From contig MBPM02000072.1 of the NCBI GenBank assembly GCA_001695595.3, positions 372,001 through 436,000 on the forward strand: a DNA stretch of 64,000 bases. Direction: 5' to 3'. Below are positions 23,362-35,670 of this stretch, piece after piece. The translations under genes were made by a program, and so were the position numbers. The first letter of the stretch is position 1, and each line of letters starts with the position of its first letter. Origin of the DNA: Plasmopara viticola (lineage: Eukaryota; Oomycota; Peronosporomycetes; Peronosporales; Peronosporaceae). The notes beneath the pieces were generated by a model. That model worked only from the letters and a program-made list of their open reading frames with translations. It was not told where the DNA came from and did not search any database.

Positions 23362-26300
23362 TCACTTTTTCGTGCCAGCTTTCCCCAAATTTAACGAGCA
23401 GTGGTGCGAGCAGCCAGTGGGACAAACCGTCTCGTGTTCAAACCATTCTGTCAGGTGATCCAAGTGACCACCGTGTGCACACACGGGACACCAGACGTAG
23501 AGACCGCGTACAGGCAATTGACTACCAATAGACGAGATATCAAGAGTATTATGTACGAACAAGTAACGTACGGTCAAACGTAGTGCTTACCAGATGGAGC
23601 ATAGCGTAGCAGGATTACTGCAATGCGTACATAAAGTGGGTGGCATACCGAGTTCGCTGGAACCAGAAGACTCGAGAGGTTTCGAGCATCTCGCGCAATT
23701 GAAATAAACGCTCGTGGATTTCTTCAATGATATTCACACGCCCATTCAGCTTGACAGTTTAAGCAGGATTGACATAAAGATAAACTTTGACTTACCATGT
23801 TCATCTGTCGAATGGATTGGTCCGAGCAGTTTGTGATTAGCTCATTTGCTGTCGTGTATATTCGCAGCTGGTGGAGAAGATCGATGTAATGCATGTAAAT
23901 GTGTTGCAGCCACACCTTTCCCATCACTTTCTCGACATTAGTCACTTTTCCAACGACAATGACAATGGCGACACATGATTGCAAATCACCGATTTCCGTG
24001 TAATATTCGAGCAATTCCTTGAGTACGTCATCGCGTAGATGACCTAGATCGCCCATGACAGCACTCCCGTTCATGATCATCGATGAATTTCCACGTACAT
24101 TTGTCATTCCGGAGATTCCATTGCGGTCGCCACCTTCTCGTCCGTTTTCACTGGAATGTCGTCCCATAGGATCGTACGGATACGGATCAAATGCTTCCAT
24201 TGCTTGTGGATTGACATGGTCGAGTTGTTCAAGCAGCATAGACGTCTCGCTGGCGTTATTAATGTGACTGTGGTTCGCGTGACTGTGGCCATGTTGATCG
24301 AAGTCGTCGACTATGTGTTTGTCAACTCTCTGCCCAAAATGCATCGCTTGACTGTCATGGATCCTTTTACTAGATAAACGCTCATGGTTTACCTCGTCGA
24401 CGTCTTCGTCTAGCATCACGCCGTGGCCAGCCGTTCGTTTACTATCGCCTCTCTGATCATGCGTTGATCTTGTAGCATCTGCTTGCTCGTTGGCGTACAA
24501 AACCTCCAAAATGCGCCACATTTGACACAAGTGCGAGTTACCAGTGACTAGTGCTGCCAAAGCATTATGCGCACACATTTGGGCAAAACTTACTCGACTT
24601 TTTGAGTTCACTAGCTCAGCGCCGTTCAAAGTGCTAGTGCCATTTTTGATGTAAGGTGCTTCTTCAGGAAAAAGCATGTAGTGCTTGGCTAGGAATCGAA
24701 ACGTGTGCTCATCGAACCCAAACGACTCTTTCAAATGCTGGCTCTGCTCAAATTGAGCTCGCAATGCTTCAACTTGCTTTTCCGCTTGCACGTACTCGCT
24801 TTCATCCCCTAAAAAGATTTTCTCAAGCTGGCTGGCACTGATGTTTTGTAGTGTCACCAGCCCAACTTGCGCACGTGGTATTCCTGTTTCAGACATCACA
24901 GGAGTGATGGGTGATCCAGATGCTAGGGAAGCCGACACGCTTGACACAGAAACAAAGTTCCCGTCAGAGTGCACATTTCCAATTGCCCCGTTGCTTCCGT
25001 TCCCCTGCAATGCCAACAAGTTTGGCTGCGACGAAAACGCAGGACCTGATGCTCGTGCAAATCCTCCTGATCTCGCTCCGCTTATTGCATTATAACTGCT
25101 GCTTCCTCCAGTAAATGACGCCCCGCCGGCTAAACTAGCTAAGTTTGCACCGCTGCCTCCTGACCTGCTCAATCCCTTGGGCGCTAGCGGAGGCTGTTGA
25201 GCGAAGGACCAAGATGTAGTGCGTGACGATGGCTGTTCCTGAATCGCTCCAAAATTCGCATCTTCGGGGCTCCCAAAACTACTGTGATAAGGACTCAATG
25301 ACATTGTGAGAAGACCGTGACCCGGTTTTCGATCACCTCTTGAAATACCGAAAGATGGTGACGATAAAGTCTCTCCTGCTACAGTAAATAGCAAACTGCC
25401 CAAGGAAAAGTGACGATGAATTTTCAAAGATGCACACGATCGGTCTACAACAATGAGATAGTAGAGGTAAGAAAGTTGATTTTTTTTCAAAACCAAGAAA
25501 GAGACTGTACCGATGTAGTCATGGGAGAACGCGATCTGTCCCTTTGAGTTAAGAGCAAGCGCAACGCTCGGAAGCGCTTGATGTAGTTTAAACGAATCAG
25601 CGAGCGAATGGAGCTTGAGAGTACCATCTTTCGAGCAAGCTAACATGTGCTGCCAATAATCATGCCCTTCCCAATCACCGGGAATCTCTGGCTGCCCAAA
25701 ATTTGGAGACACGGGTGTATCCATCCATGAAATGCCCGATGCAATATCTGAGTGGCCTTTCATGGACGCAACGGGGATGAATGGTCGCTTAGTGTCCCAA
25801 ACATGAATACTATTGTCCATGAGCGAGGCACTCGTTGCAATATGCGTGACGCAAGTTGGTCGCCAGGCCACACGCCCCACGCTCGCAATGGTTTGTATCG
25901 TTTGTTTCGGTTGCCGAACATCTCGCAGTCCCCAAATCTTCACATAGCGGTCCCGTCCACCCGTAGCCAATACATTCGCATCCGTGGGGTGCCAATCAAT
26001 GCTCAAGACCAATCCTTTGTGCGCTGTGAACTTTACTTCTGGCTGCGCATTTTTGCGGATATCCCACACTTGCACAATACCGTTTTCAAATGCAGCAGCA
26101 AACTTGTTGGGATGGAACGGACTCGCGCGCACATCGCGCACACTTTCCGACTTTGGCTGGTACGTCGCCATGACTTTTCCCCCGCGTTTATCCTGCACGT
26201 TCGTGCCTTTGAGCAACATATTGTAAGAAAAAGGAGCAAACGACGTGTCACATACCCAGAGTTTGACCGTGCCATCCTGTGAGCCACTAATGAGGACGTT

Positions 26301-26854
26301 CCAGTCCGATGTGTGCCAGCAAATGCGGTTCACTGCGCGTCGATGTCCGTTCAACACTCGCTCTGGCAATCACAACCATGAGACACGCACCGTAAATGGT
26401 CTCACTCCTTACAACAACTCGTCTCACCTTGGACATGTTTGTAGCCCTCGCGCTCCAAGTTCCAAATCACCACGGCCCCGTTCGTAGCTGCCGTGGCCAA
26501 TAAATAGTCGGACTCTGGTCATAGAGTACGTGTCAACCAACCTAAACAACAAGAAAGCCGTGTTCAAGGACGTACGTGGATGCCAACGAATGTCATTCGT
26601 GCTAAAGTTCAGGCTCGGTTTTCCTGCAACGCGCAAATTGCGTTTTTCCGTAAAGCCAGAGGCTTCCAGCGCCACGACTTTGAGCACTAAACAGGACAGT
26701 GAGCGACGGATAAGATGCTCAAAGGTGGACACAAATCACCGTCTCGGCCACCCACAGCTACAAGTCGATTGTTTGGAGACGTAGACAGTGCATTCAAAGG
26801 GCCATTAAAGTCCATGGAGGCGCGAACACTCGCGGCGGCGCGCTGCTCGGTCAT
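23362..26854 (-). CDS. WDR24: GATOR2 subunit WDR24 homologue, seven exons
   Basis: Exons (minus) 26854-26740, 26686-26576, 26514-26428, 26362-25511, 25444-23796, 23721-23591 and 23521-23362 join in frame to 1034 aa. The start is ATG 26854 (MTEQRAAAS); upstream only a TTG opens. A WD40 propeller fills the first 350-400 residues (LATAATNGAVVIWNLERE, GHRRAVNRICWH, VLATGGRDRYVKIW). A Ser/Gly/Asn-rich linker follows. A cysteine/histidine-rich RING-like zinc module forms the last 97 residues (NCARCSK, LCTHC...LCSIC, VWCPVCAHGGH, CPTGCSHHC). GATOR2 acts at the lysosome or vacuole to activate TORC1 in response to amino acids. The 66-nt intron 25445-25510 has no in-frame stop and would be read as 22 extra codons if left unspliced. 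Confidence 0.9.
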
Positions 26855-28162
26855 GGTGCGGACTGCAATCTGATGGGCAACGTTTTTCAGCCAATCCAAA
26901 CGCTGCTACCAGATCTACTTCGAATCTCAATGTATTATAAAACGGGCTGCAACGAAGGATCTGCTTTATGTGGCAAAGTGAAGGACGCGGCACTGCATTG
27001 TAGTATATAAACAAAGAAAGAGTGGGCAAATGCTTGAAGCAGCGCAGGTGGCTTTCGTAATTGCGTGCATCTCCCTTCAGCCGTTACTGTATTAGAAGAG
27101 TCCAAAGATCGCAGAGCACTAATGAAACGTGGAACAATCTTGCATCCGCCAAAGTGGCCCCATTATTCGACTTGACAAGTCGTACACTTATTCATTTGCT
27201 CGCTTAGCTATGGGCGTGTGCCACAGTTCGTGCACTAACACTAGCAGTCTTGAGTTCTACGACGCGTGGGGGCATCAGGTCCGTCTTCTGTCTCACCCTC
27301 ACTTGGGTGTATCTAAAACATGTAAACGCTAACACCTCGTTTAGCCGATTCGGCGTCCGTACAAGGCCAATGGCTACAACAAAGATGATACCAAGCTCTG
27401 GATGTGCAAACGCGGCTGTTGTTCCGTCCGTTGGAAACTTGATTATGCTGGTACGCAATGAAAGGAGAGAGAGATACGAGCGCACAATGCTAATCAGTTT
27501 CGTTCGTATGTCGTCCTATCCATCATAGAGTTTCAAAGTTTTTTCAAGTACGTCGAAGTGTCTCCGTATGTAATCCTGCAGGACAAGACACGGCAATGCG
27601 ACTGCGTCTTGTGTCGCGGAATGTCAAACGCGTCACCACCCGAAAGGCGTTGGAACGGACCATTACTGCTTAAAAAGGGTGGCAACCGAAACTGTCACAA
27701 GTACGGAATTAAAACCATTTAATTAAAAGTTAAAATTACCTGTTATTGCCTACTAGTCTTTTGCGATCGACATTAAAACAGTACATGGAAATGTCGGATT
27801 GCGCACGAGACCTCGCAACAGATTTGGTAGAAAAGGCAAGCAAGTACATTCCCACCCCGCTGACGTGGCTGGCCTTTCATACACGCACGACTCACATTTA
27901 ACACAAAGGTCTAAAAAACCCAAAAAGTACTGCATTGTGGCAATTTAACCAATCAAACGCTTTCAAAGTGCGGCGAATAAATATATTGACGCGACCTCTG
28001 CGCTGCCAATGTCGCGCTCCACCTGGCACTCTCTCCTGTCGAAAGTGGACCTTGGAAACACTTGGTACATCCCTTCGCTCCCCCTTATCACGATCCGATA
28101 TGTATATTAAAAAGTCTAAACGTACACGCACCATTTCGTCACAGATACAGACTACGTGTTAC
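26855..28162. other. Spacer with a possible unrecognised small spliced gene
   Basis: The minus strand has segments that look coding and are bordered by splice-like signals: LQDYIRRHFDVLEKTLKLYD at about 27536-27595, after a CTGCAG acceptor, and PTDGTTAAFAHPELG further down (about 27300-27440). I could not join them with a start codon and matching phases, and I recognise no family. Nothing else is visible in the stretch. Confidence 0.25.
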
Positions 28163-29671
28163 TCATATCGACACCGAACGTGCGAATACAGCCACCTGCT
28201 CCTGTAATTTTGTCGCCATCTGTGCATGGGCGCGCTCAGCAGCTTCTTGATCTTTTGTGAGCTTGAGCTGCCATTTCTCAATGCCCTCAAGCTTCTGAAT
28301 CACCAGTCGCTGCAACAAAATGAGGACATTCTCTGCCGTGTGCAAGTTGCGCATCCCTTCAATCGAGAGCGCACTATGCGGATCGTAATGCGTCCGAGAA
28401 CGTCGCGCAAAGTCCGACACGGGCAGTGGAAACTTTGGCGGTCGTACGTGCGTCAATTTAGACGCAAACGATTCGTATCGACGCCGTGCCTCGGGCTGGA
28501 TCACATGACACGCTTGTTCAATCAAATGACCCGCTTCTACAGCCAGTGGATACGAATTGATTGCAAATTCGCGTATGCTACCCGAATAATTTGGTGACAC
28601 GACCGCAGCCAATGCAACACGAAGCAAATGCAAGGCTTTGCGATACATTTCCTCGACGCGGTCTGCCTGCTTCTTGACACTTGCCACAGCCTTGATTTCG
28701 CTCGAGAAGCTCGCAATTCGTGCGTGTAGATCCAGCACGGCCGGCATCTCGACAGCCTGAAACAAATTATTCAAAATGTCTTCTTTTTCGCGCTCGAGCA
28801 TCACGAGCTCTTCCTGTGCATCCTCCCAACCGGAACTCATCCGCATGTTTAGCATTGGTCCACTGCAATCGCTGCAACTGAAGTCTCGTGTGTCGTCCAG
28901 ACCGCCCAGTCCACTAAAGACACTGTTGCCAGTATTGGCAAAGTTGTTACCCGATACGCCATGAACGTTACTCACATTGACGATCGCCGTGCCGTTTTGC
29001 GTAATTGTTCCAAGTGACGTCGCTGATATGGCCGTGCTCTGTCGCTCAAGTCGCAATAGCTCCTCGTCTACGACTACTGACTCGCTGAGTTTCTCACATA
29101 ATTTGGAGCGCAGCTTCGCCATTTTGGCAGCTTTGTTAATGGTAAAGACACGACGAAAGCCGCCGCGTTCTTGTTTCTCCATCTTGTCCAACAGTTCCTT
29201 TTGCACATGAATCATGTGGGCCGAGCTTTTCTTGGCTTGACGCAACTCGTTCTTGACTTGCACAGCGTCTCCGGCACCGGCAAATTGCAGGTCCATCTGC
29301 GACGCGCGCACAATGCGTTCAATCTCCTGGTTCACTTGCTCGTACTTGTGCAACAGTCGACGGTCCAGCACCACATCGCTCGAGAGGGTTGGTGGAAGCG
29401 ATGACCGCATGTGACTGTCCGTCTCAGCGCGCGAGCGCCCGCCCACACGCGCGCTGGCAATGCGTCCCGTCTCACTCTCGGGCCGGCGGGGCACTGACTT
29501 GCTATTGCTTCGCAGCGTCGTGTCCTTCCAGCGATGCAGAAGAACGGACGCGCTGCTGGACACGACAGCGCCAGTGGTGGGATTCGTCGCGCTCGATCTC
29601 GAGCTCGAGGCCCGGGTCCGGGCCTTGCTACTGCTCGCGCCACCGTCTTCGCTCGCAGGCCGCCTCCCCAT
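28163..29671 (-). CDS. Coiled-coil protein of unknown function
   Basis: The single exon encodes 502 aa from ATG 29671 (MGRRPASEDGG). I do not recognise the family. The first 130 residues are low complexity, rich in Ser, Arg and Thr. The rest is mostly helical with heptad-like stretches (LLHKYEQVNQEIERIV, LLDKMEKQERGGF, ELVMLEREKEDILNNLF, RRLVIQK-like segment near the end), broken by a Ser/Asn/Gly-rich loop. The frame stays open 84 codons further upstream, with an in-frame ATG at 29884 that would add a hydrophobic stretch. I prefer 29671 because composition changes there, but a membrane-anchored longer form cannot be excluded. No signal or catalytic motif is seen. Confidence 0.65.
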   Translation of the reverse strand: MGRRPASEDGGASSSKARTRASSSRSSATNPTTGAVVSSSASVLLHRWKDTTLRSNSKSVPRRPESETGRIASARVGGRSRAETDSHMRSSLPPTLSSDVVLDRRLLHKYEQVNQEIERIVRASQMDLQFAGAGDAVQVKNELRQAKKSSAHMIHVQKELLDKMEKQERGGFRRVFTINKAAKMAKLRSKLCEKLSESVVVDEELLRLERQSTAISATSLGTITQNGTAIVNVSNVHGVSGNNFANTGNSVFSGLGGLDDTRDFSCSDCSGPMLNMRMSSGWEDAQEELVMLEREKEDILNNLFQAVEMPAVLDLHARIASFSSEIKAVASVKKQADRVEEMYRKALHLLRVALAAVVSPNYSGSIREFAINSYPLAVEAGHLIEQACHVIQPEARRRYESFASKLTHVRPPKFPLPVSDFARRSRTHYDPHSALSIEGMRNLHTAENVLILLQRLVIQKLEGIEKWQLKLTKDQEAAERAHAQMATKLQEQVAVFARSVSI

Positions 29672-29895
29672 TGGTGTTGCAGTGGTTGAATCACGAGTTC
29701 CTGACGTTCTTTGAAAGCACGGGCCCAACTGTCTCCTCGTGGACTCGAAGCTCACGTACCCGTCGCTCGCTTGTTGGTTGAGGCGTGGAAAACAGAATGC
29801 AACACGGAGGCGCTGTAGTGCTAAGGGATACAGTACAAAAATCAAGGTAAAGAAGGTGTATCTCCATTCAATACTCGTATGCATTGCAAGTCTGG

Positions 29896-30778
29896 ATGGA
29901 TATTGAAATATACAGGATTTCAAAAGTCAGAAGCCAGAGACAACAATCGAAGCGAGTGGACCGTCTTCCTACGACGGTGCAAAAACCTTGGCGAGTGCAC
30001 CAGTATACAATGCTCGAACTGAGCTTCTCTGGCATCGCTCGCGACGAACGACGCTTTTGGCGAACCGTAAGTCTCGTGGTGAATATCAAGTCTAAAGCCT
30101 TTGAACGACAAGGAGGGACGAAGCGTGTGCGAGTACGGCTCTTAGCATACAGCACCCCTGCTTTTTTTTCGTAAGCAGATACGCCTGTCCTGTCCACTCG
30201 AAAAGCCATCGGGTAGACGGCTTCAGAGGGGCTGTACCGATTTTGGCAATCGGTAGCAATACTAAAGTTATATTTGTCATTGCGGATATGAAATTGTCGT
30301 CGCCATCGCCCACGTCACCCATCGCAGCGTCGAGAGATATGTAGTAAGTTCCGTAATCATTTCGGCTACTGCAAAATCTTGCTCAGCTTATTTAGTGACA
30401 ATGGTGTGTGGGGCTTCTTTTTGAGTGCCTCAAGAATGACGCTTGGGTGGTCAACGCTAATGACGCGGTGCACTGCGCAACTGTACTTTTATACCTTCTG
30501 CACTTGCCTAGCACGCTCGGACCCTGGCGAGGCTTTACAAAGCGTTTGGTCTCCCATTTGTGACTGCAAACCCTGGCGTAAGGGGCATGTCGCTGGTTGG
30601 CGGGCATGGCGGATTGGAAGCTCTTTTCACCAGCCAGGATTCTACAATGTCAGATCTCAGCGACTCTTGGTTCAAAAATGAGATGCGTCGTCCTTGCACT
30701 ACGCCATCGCATCTGCGCGACCTTCCAGAGGGAGATGAGTCTCGCTTCAATCAAATCAGGATGATGGAGGCTATTTAA
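29896..30778 (+). CDS. Tentative multi-exon gene of unknown function
   Basis: Several pieces look like exons. The first, from ATG 29896 or 30010, reads LSFSGIARDERRFWRT up to the strong donor GTAAGT at 30069. A second piece, after a T-rich CAG acceptor near 30177, reads VDGFRGAVPILAIGSNTKV and ends at a GTAAGT. A third reads LFECLKNDAWVVNANDAV. A last piece ending at 30778 reads HLRDLPEGDESRFNQIRMME. The frames change between pieces and I could not fix all joins, so the exact product is unresolved. It would be divergent from the coiled-coil gene. A decayed gene is an alternative. Confidence 0.35.
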
Positions 30779-31130
30779 CGAGCAGTTAGACTGATTCCAT
30801 ACGCTGACTTTCATGCAGGTAGAGCATATGACGCTTAATAGACAGTTGAGTCGACTTTTTGGACATTTTGCTTTGTTCCACCGCCATGTCTGGTCGGATG
30901 AGCGAAAAAAAACTAGCACGGCGATGGAGAGGGGCTACAAAAACTAGCCATTCGACCTGATGTCCAAGTCTCACGTGTCTGAGTACTTGAAATGCAAAAA
31001 TCCAATTGATTATTGCTACATCTTTCTAACAAACCGGTTGAACAAAAGATTACATTGACTGTTTGTTCCCTAGCACATTTTTTACACTACGTGAAGGGCT
31101 CCAGACCATGCGAGTCACTAGAGCAAGCTC

Positions 31131-31362
31131 GACACTACCCCAATTTCCAGTTTTGTGCCAATGCGATACTTGGAAGCCGTCTCAATGGTTTACAGCAGCG
31201 TGCCAAACAGCCTGGCAGTTCTGACCGCGCGTTCACTCTTTCTCGGAGCGGCCTTTATCCTTCAAGATACGAAGCCCTCTACTTCGACAACCTCGTTAAA
31301 CTTGTGCCTAGAGACAAAGCACTGTTTCGACGCTTCTTTTGCGAGCTCGTTCACTTAAATTG
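31131..31362 (+). mobile_element. Possible hAT transposase C-terminal relic
   Basis: One frame reads HYPNFQF, then SSDRAFTLSRSG and LYPSRYEALYFDNLVKL. This resembles the hAT dimerisation tail (SSERxFSxxx, then LSPxxxExLxFLxxNxxL). No upstream catalytic domain or terminal repeats were found. It is a fragment at best, and the match rests on pattern memory. Confidence 0.3.
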
Positions 31363-33370
31363 AAACAGTGTTCTCGAGGTACATGTATCGTGAGGCATTT
31401 CCTGTCAAGGCTATCATGAGACTTGTCCAAGCATTTTCTATAGCACTTGGTCTGAGGTAAAAGAACTGAAGCTAAATGTCCGGGTAACGAGCATTTAATC
31501 ATTTTCTTGCTTCGTGAGAGCAAGTCTTCGAATACACCTACTTAGACGCCTACACGTTGGGTGCAAGATAGCGACCGACGGTCTTGTTTGATGACCGGGT
31601 CCAAGAGTATCGTGGCGCAATAAAAATCTTTGGGTCCCATATGATGACAAATGAAAAACCCACCCAATATGTGACACAATAATAGTCGTGTGACATGAGT
31701 AATCGGTACACGTTTTATGTTTACTAGTAAATGTTACTAATCTAAATAGTAATCATGACAAAAAGTAGATAGCGATTACTAATTCTAAGAGTAGAACGAA
31801 GGTCGAAGGAACTCATGCTTCACTTATTAGCTACAGCAACACCTTTGCACCTGGAAGTTCTTCTAGTCAATCTGCATCTGGGTAGCTTAGATGCGTTTTC
31901 GTGAGAGCGAGATTATACTCTCATTTGCCCGCAATCATACAAAAGATTTTATTCAGCTGAAGCATTTCGTGAGCGGCTTTCGATCGTGTAGGGCATCTGC
32001 CTTAGACAGCGGCGCCATCGACACTGGCGATCCCGTCATCTCTTGTTGAAGATGGACCAGCAGAGCATTTGAATAACTGGAAAAATGCACACTTTTTGCA
32101 TCGAAAGAAAACACTACACCTCCTCACAACCAATCAAGACTGTCAGCTGAGGCATCAGCTGATGCAAGCATTTTTCCCACCCTAATGTGCGCCCTGTAAG
32201 CAGTTGTGCTTTCTTGCAACCTACCCAGTAAGAAGAATTTGTTAAATTTTCTTTTTTCGAACTCTTCTGATTGAGGCCAGTTGGCTATACGGACAATCTG
32301 CGCATGGTCATGGCCCAAGCAAGATTTTTCGTATGCATCCGACTTACTTTGTCAAAGGCGGGAAACGGCAATAAGTGATGATTTCCTGGACGGGAGTTGC
32401 ATGACCATACCCATCGCTGGTCCCATAAATTTTGGCTAAGCTGATAAACAGAGGTAGACCTCGGATCTGCGGGCCAGCATATAAACATGCTTCGATGCTC
32501 TATCTGTAAAAATAGCATATTTTTGCAGTTGCGGTGTGCTCAACGCCAAGCATGCCGAGTCTTATGAGCACAAATACCACGGTCACCTAGACATCTGGTA
32601 TATCGAGGGGAAATGGTTGCGCATAGAAGGCGCAAACGGCCTGCTCGCAAAATTGAATTTTTTCATTCCTCGGAGAGAAACAGAAAATTGTAAGGGCTTT
32701 GCCACAATTATCTTTTTGCTCTATAGTTGATGATGCTTTCGAGCCTCTGCTTGCTGATCGGTGAGGCAGCCGTAAACGGTCTCAGAAAATCCAGGCTGAC
32801 CTTGTCGACTCTGAGGCTTCAATCAGTGTTATTCGACTATCCCTTATTAAGGAAAGCCAGCCGTATTCTGAGCCATCACAAGCACACCTACGTGCATATT
32901 TTAAGCTACAAGAACAAAGAATTCTTGATTTAGGATCTTGTTGGATCCAGGTGTAATGTTTCTCGACTTCGATAGCGTCTAGTGCTGTTTGATCTTGAAC
33001 ATATGATCATCCTTAGTATGGCATATTCAGAGCACTGGAAGCCTGGGATCCAAAGGTCTTAGATGCCGCCCTGGCGGATCTTCTAGAAGTTATTGATTTA
33101 ACCCTGTTGTAAAGCAGAAAAAGGCTATAGGAGCGACCACTTGACCAAGAGGGTCAAAGAGTCGGACGTTGAGAAGTCGAGGATGGACACTGAAGGCATC
33201 AAAAACAGAACTTAAAGCGTGGAGTCACTGAGCGATGCTCGTAGGAAGAAGTGTTTGCTACATACCAGGGACGACTTTTTTTTCTAAAGCCAAGGACGTA
33301 AGGGCGAGGCTCTCTCAGTCGCACGCAAACCACTGAGCGACATGTGATCAAGCAGCTCTGTTCATAAAAT

Positions 33371-33745
33371 GCAGTACTCGCTGAATGTCATAAGCCGCAT
33401 AGTTGTCTTTTAGCCAAGGCAACCTAGGTGAAGCTTTGTAACTGCACGAGTAGTGCCACGTTATTTGCTGAGCATGACTCGTAGATACAGCGCTCTCTGC
33501 ATGCCGTAAACGGCGCGATTGTCTTCCAGCCGAGTCATCAAGATCGCTGATTTACTGGAGCATGTAACTTTGAACACAGCGTTTGCCGTGCGTTTGCAGT
33601 GCGTTCGACGTGACATAGTCATCGTAAAGTCGAGTCATCTCCCTTTCTGATGCACGTAGAGTGGCAGATGATTTGCGAAGCAGGTTCTCTGATGAGTACA
33701 GCGCTTTGATGGACGCAAGAGACGACGACAATGCGCAATCTTATT
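33371..33745. repeat. Degenerate tandem repeat, about four units of 90-120 bp
   Basis: Units start near 33371, 33486, 33577 and 33697 and share TACAGCGCT-like and GTCTTCCAGCCGAGTCATC-like blocks. Read on the minus strand, two units give W-L-K-D-N-Y-A-A-Y-D-I-Q-R-V-L and R-L-E-D-N-R-A-V-Y-G-M-Q-R-A-L, so the ancestor probably coded for a repeated helical protein. Stops interrupt every unit now. Confidence 0.45.
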
Positions 33746-34859
33746 GGTACGAATTCGTCACGAACAAGTTCTTTGTAACTGACGCTGAATGCTCTGCTTC
33801 AGCTCTGTGACTGTTCCCTTAAAGTCTTTTTTAGTCGACATCATAACCAAGAAAGTGAGTACTTGACCTGAACAAAAGATAGCTGCTCACCACAGAACGA
33901 TGAAGCAATTTTAAAATGCAGCAACAAGGCAATTACTGCACAATGTGAATTTTTATCCTGCAGATCCGCATCACTATTCTATAAAGAATTACTAGGATGG
34001 GTTCTCACATAATTTGCGTATGGTGCATAGAGTGCACGTGAATTAGTACTTGGTTCCAGACGTCTAACGCTGCGTGACACGACAGTGGCTTTTACCAAAG
34101 CAACAATGACACATTCGTTTGTGCATACCATGAGACTGGAATGGTTCGGGAGAGGTCACGCTGACATTCTATGACAGAAAGCGAAACGACGGTGGTCGGT
34201 ACCACGGGAAATTTGCTCTGGGAGAAAAAAAGGGCTTTCAAACGCGCCACTTTTAATCGTGTGGTGATTTGTGCTTTAGAGGGCGTATAGATAGACATTT
34301 ATCGATGACAATTATAACTATAGACGTACATTACATGGGAATGCGAACGTGAATACCACACTGTCCAGTTGCTTGCAGCTCGGTAGTGTATGCGCATGTA
34401 TAGGCTGTACGCTAGTGCAAATAAGAGCATGATCGGCACGGAATATTTCGTTGTGCTGTAATGACAAGCATGGCCTATAAGTAGACATCATAAAAGCTAG
34501 GACTTATTTAAATTAGCCGATTTCATCGAGTGAAAAAGTCATGTGTAATTGTCAATTAAATGCATGAGAACAGTGCAACGAGAGTGACTCTGGCTAGACG
34601 ACTGTCCAATCTCTGCATGAAAGAAACGGAAAAAGCTTTACAAAAATATCAATTAAAACGTTCGTCAAACTCAAGAGAGCATATCTGAGGCGCAATTCTT
34701 GTATTGTCGGGGTTAAAAAGACCGATCAGTGTCGACTTAGCGCGTTCGATATTACCTTAAACAACGCGATGCCGCAAGCATATGCCGAAGGCAATCAAAG
34801 TACTGCGTTCGAAGATTGAAGGCTTAAGACTTTCAAGAAAGGCCGGACTAATCGTTATT

Positions 34860-35670
34860 AAAGAGCAACTTGTGATAGCGCAAACTCTCGTAAAGAGCCA
34901 TTGTGAACGGTTTGAACTGTATCACTACGTCAGTCACCTCACCTCTCACAGTAAACAATTAATTAGATCTTTTCGTGCGGAGTATAATATCAAGGTGAAG
35001 GCAGGCAGAAGAAGCTATATCATTTTGCTGATGCATCGCCACGTCCTCCAGACGATGAACAAGTTCATGTCACAGCAGCAACCTCGTTTCGATTTATGGC
35101 CTAACAGGTGACATGTGTGTAGCCCATACAAAGATTAGAATAGCGATTAGCCTCAAGCACACTCAGACAAGAATGGCCTGTGCTGTAATGCGCGAGGCTA
35201 CATTGGGTATCGATGGAAGTCGAGCAGCTGTATTTAGCTCTGATCAATGTGACCCACCACATATTTCTTCTTATAATAAAAGTTTCAAGTATTTTTTGCT
35301 CATAATGTGCCGCCTTACGGACATCTCGGTCGTGATAGAGACTTGGCTAAGTCGACACCTACCATCGGTAGACCGATCTGTATGAGTTAATCGACGCATC
35401 TGAGCGCACATGCCAAATGTGAAAATGGGTGGACTTTTGTCATGCGGAAGTACTATTGATGAAATTGCCGGTGCTTTTTTGCAGTTGTTCGTCCATTAAT
35501 ATGGACTTTGTAATCATCCTGTAAAAGGACTCGGGAAGAAATGCTGATATCATAGTCTTTTGTTGACCAAGCGAGCGAAACAATTTCCTTAGCGGCTGTT
35601 CTGGAAACAATATGCGGAGTTGAAGCTGCTGCGCTGCTCTTCAATCTTGTATTCAGACAACATTGTGAAC
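34860..35670 (+). repeat. Inverted repeat, left arm (partner 38826-39620)
   Basis: This roughly 0.8-kb segment aligns by eye with the reverse complement of 38826-39620. The best block includes GTTCATGTCACAGCAGC and, in translation, IDGSRAAV and NQCDPPHI or DQCDPPHI. The arms are well diverged with small indels. They are probably two copies of one old mobile or gene-family sequence in opposite orientation. No domain is recognised. Confidence 0.6.

Larger units (their letters stand above)
30779..34859. other. Gene desert, left part
   Basis: No intact gene. A hAT-type transposase relic (31131-31362) and a degenerate tandem repeat (33371-33745) are listed separately. The remaining sequence has only short frames with no recognisable domain. 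Confidence 0.5.

Noticed and set aside
29332..29781. Antisense frames over the Ser/Arg-rich start of the coiled-coil gene
   Set aside because: They are shadows created by biased codons of the real gene.
35113..35385. 90-codon frame taken alone as a gene
   Set aside because: Its partner on the opposite strand at 39121-39393 shows it is part of a decayed inverted repeat.
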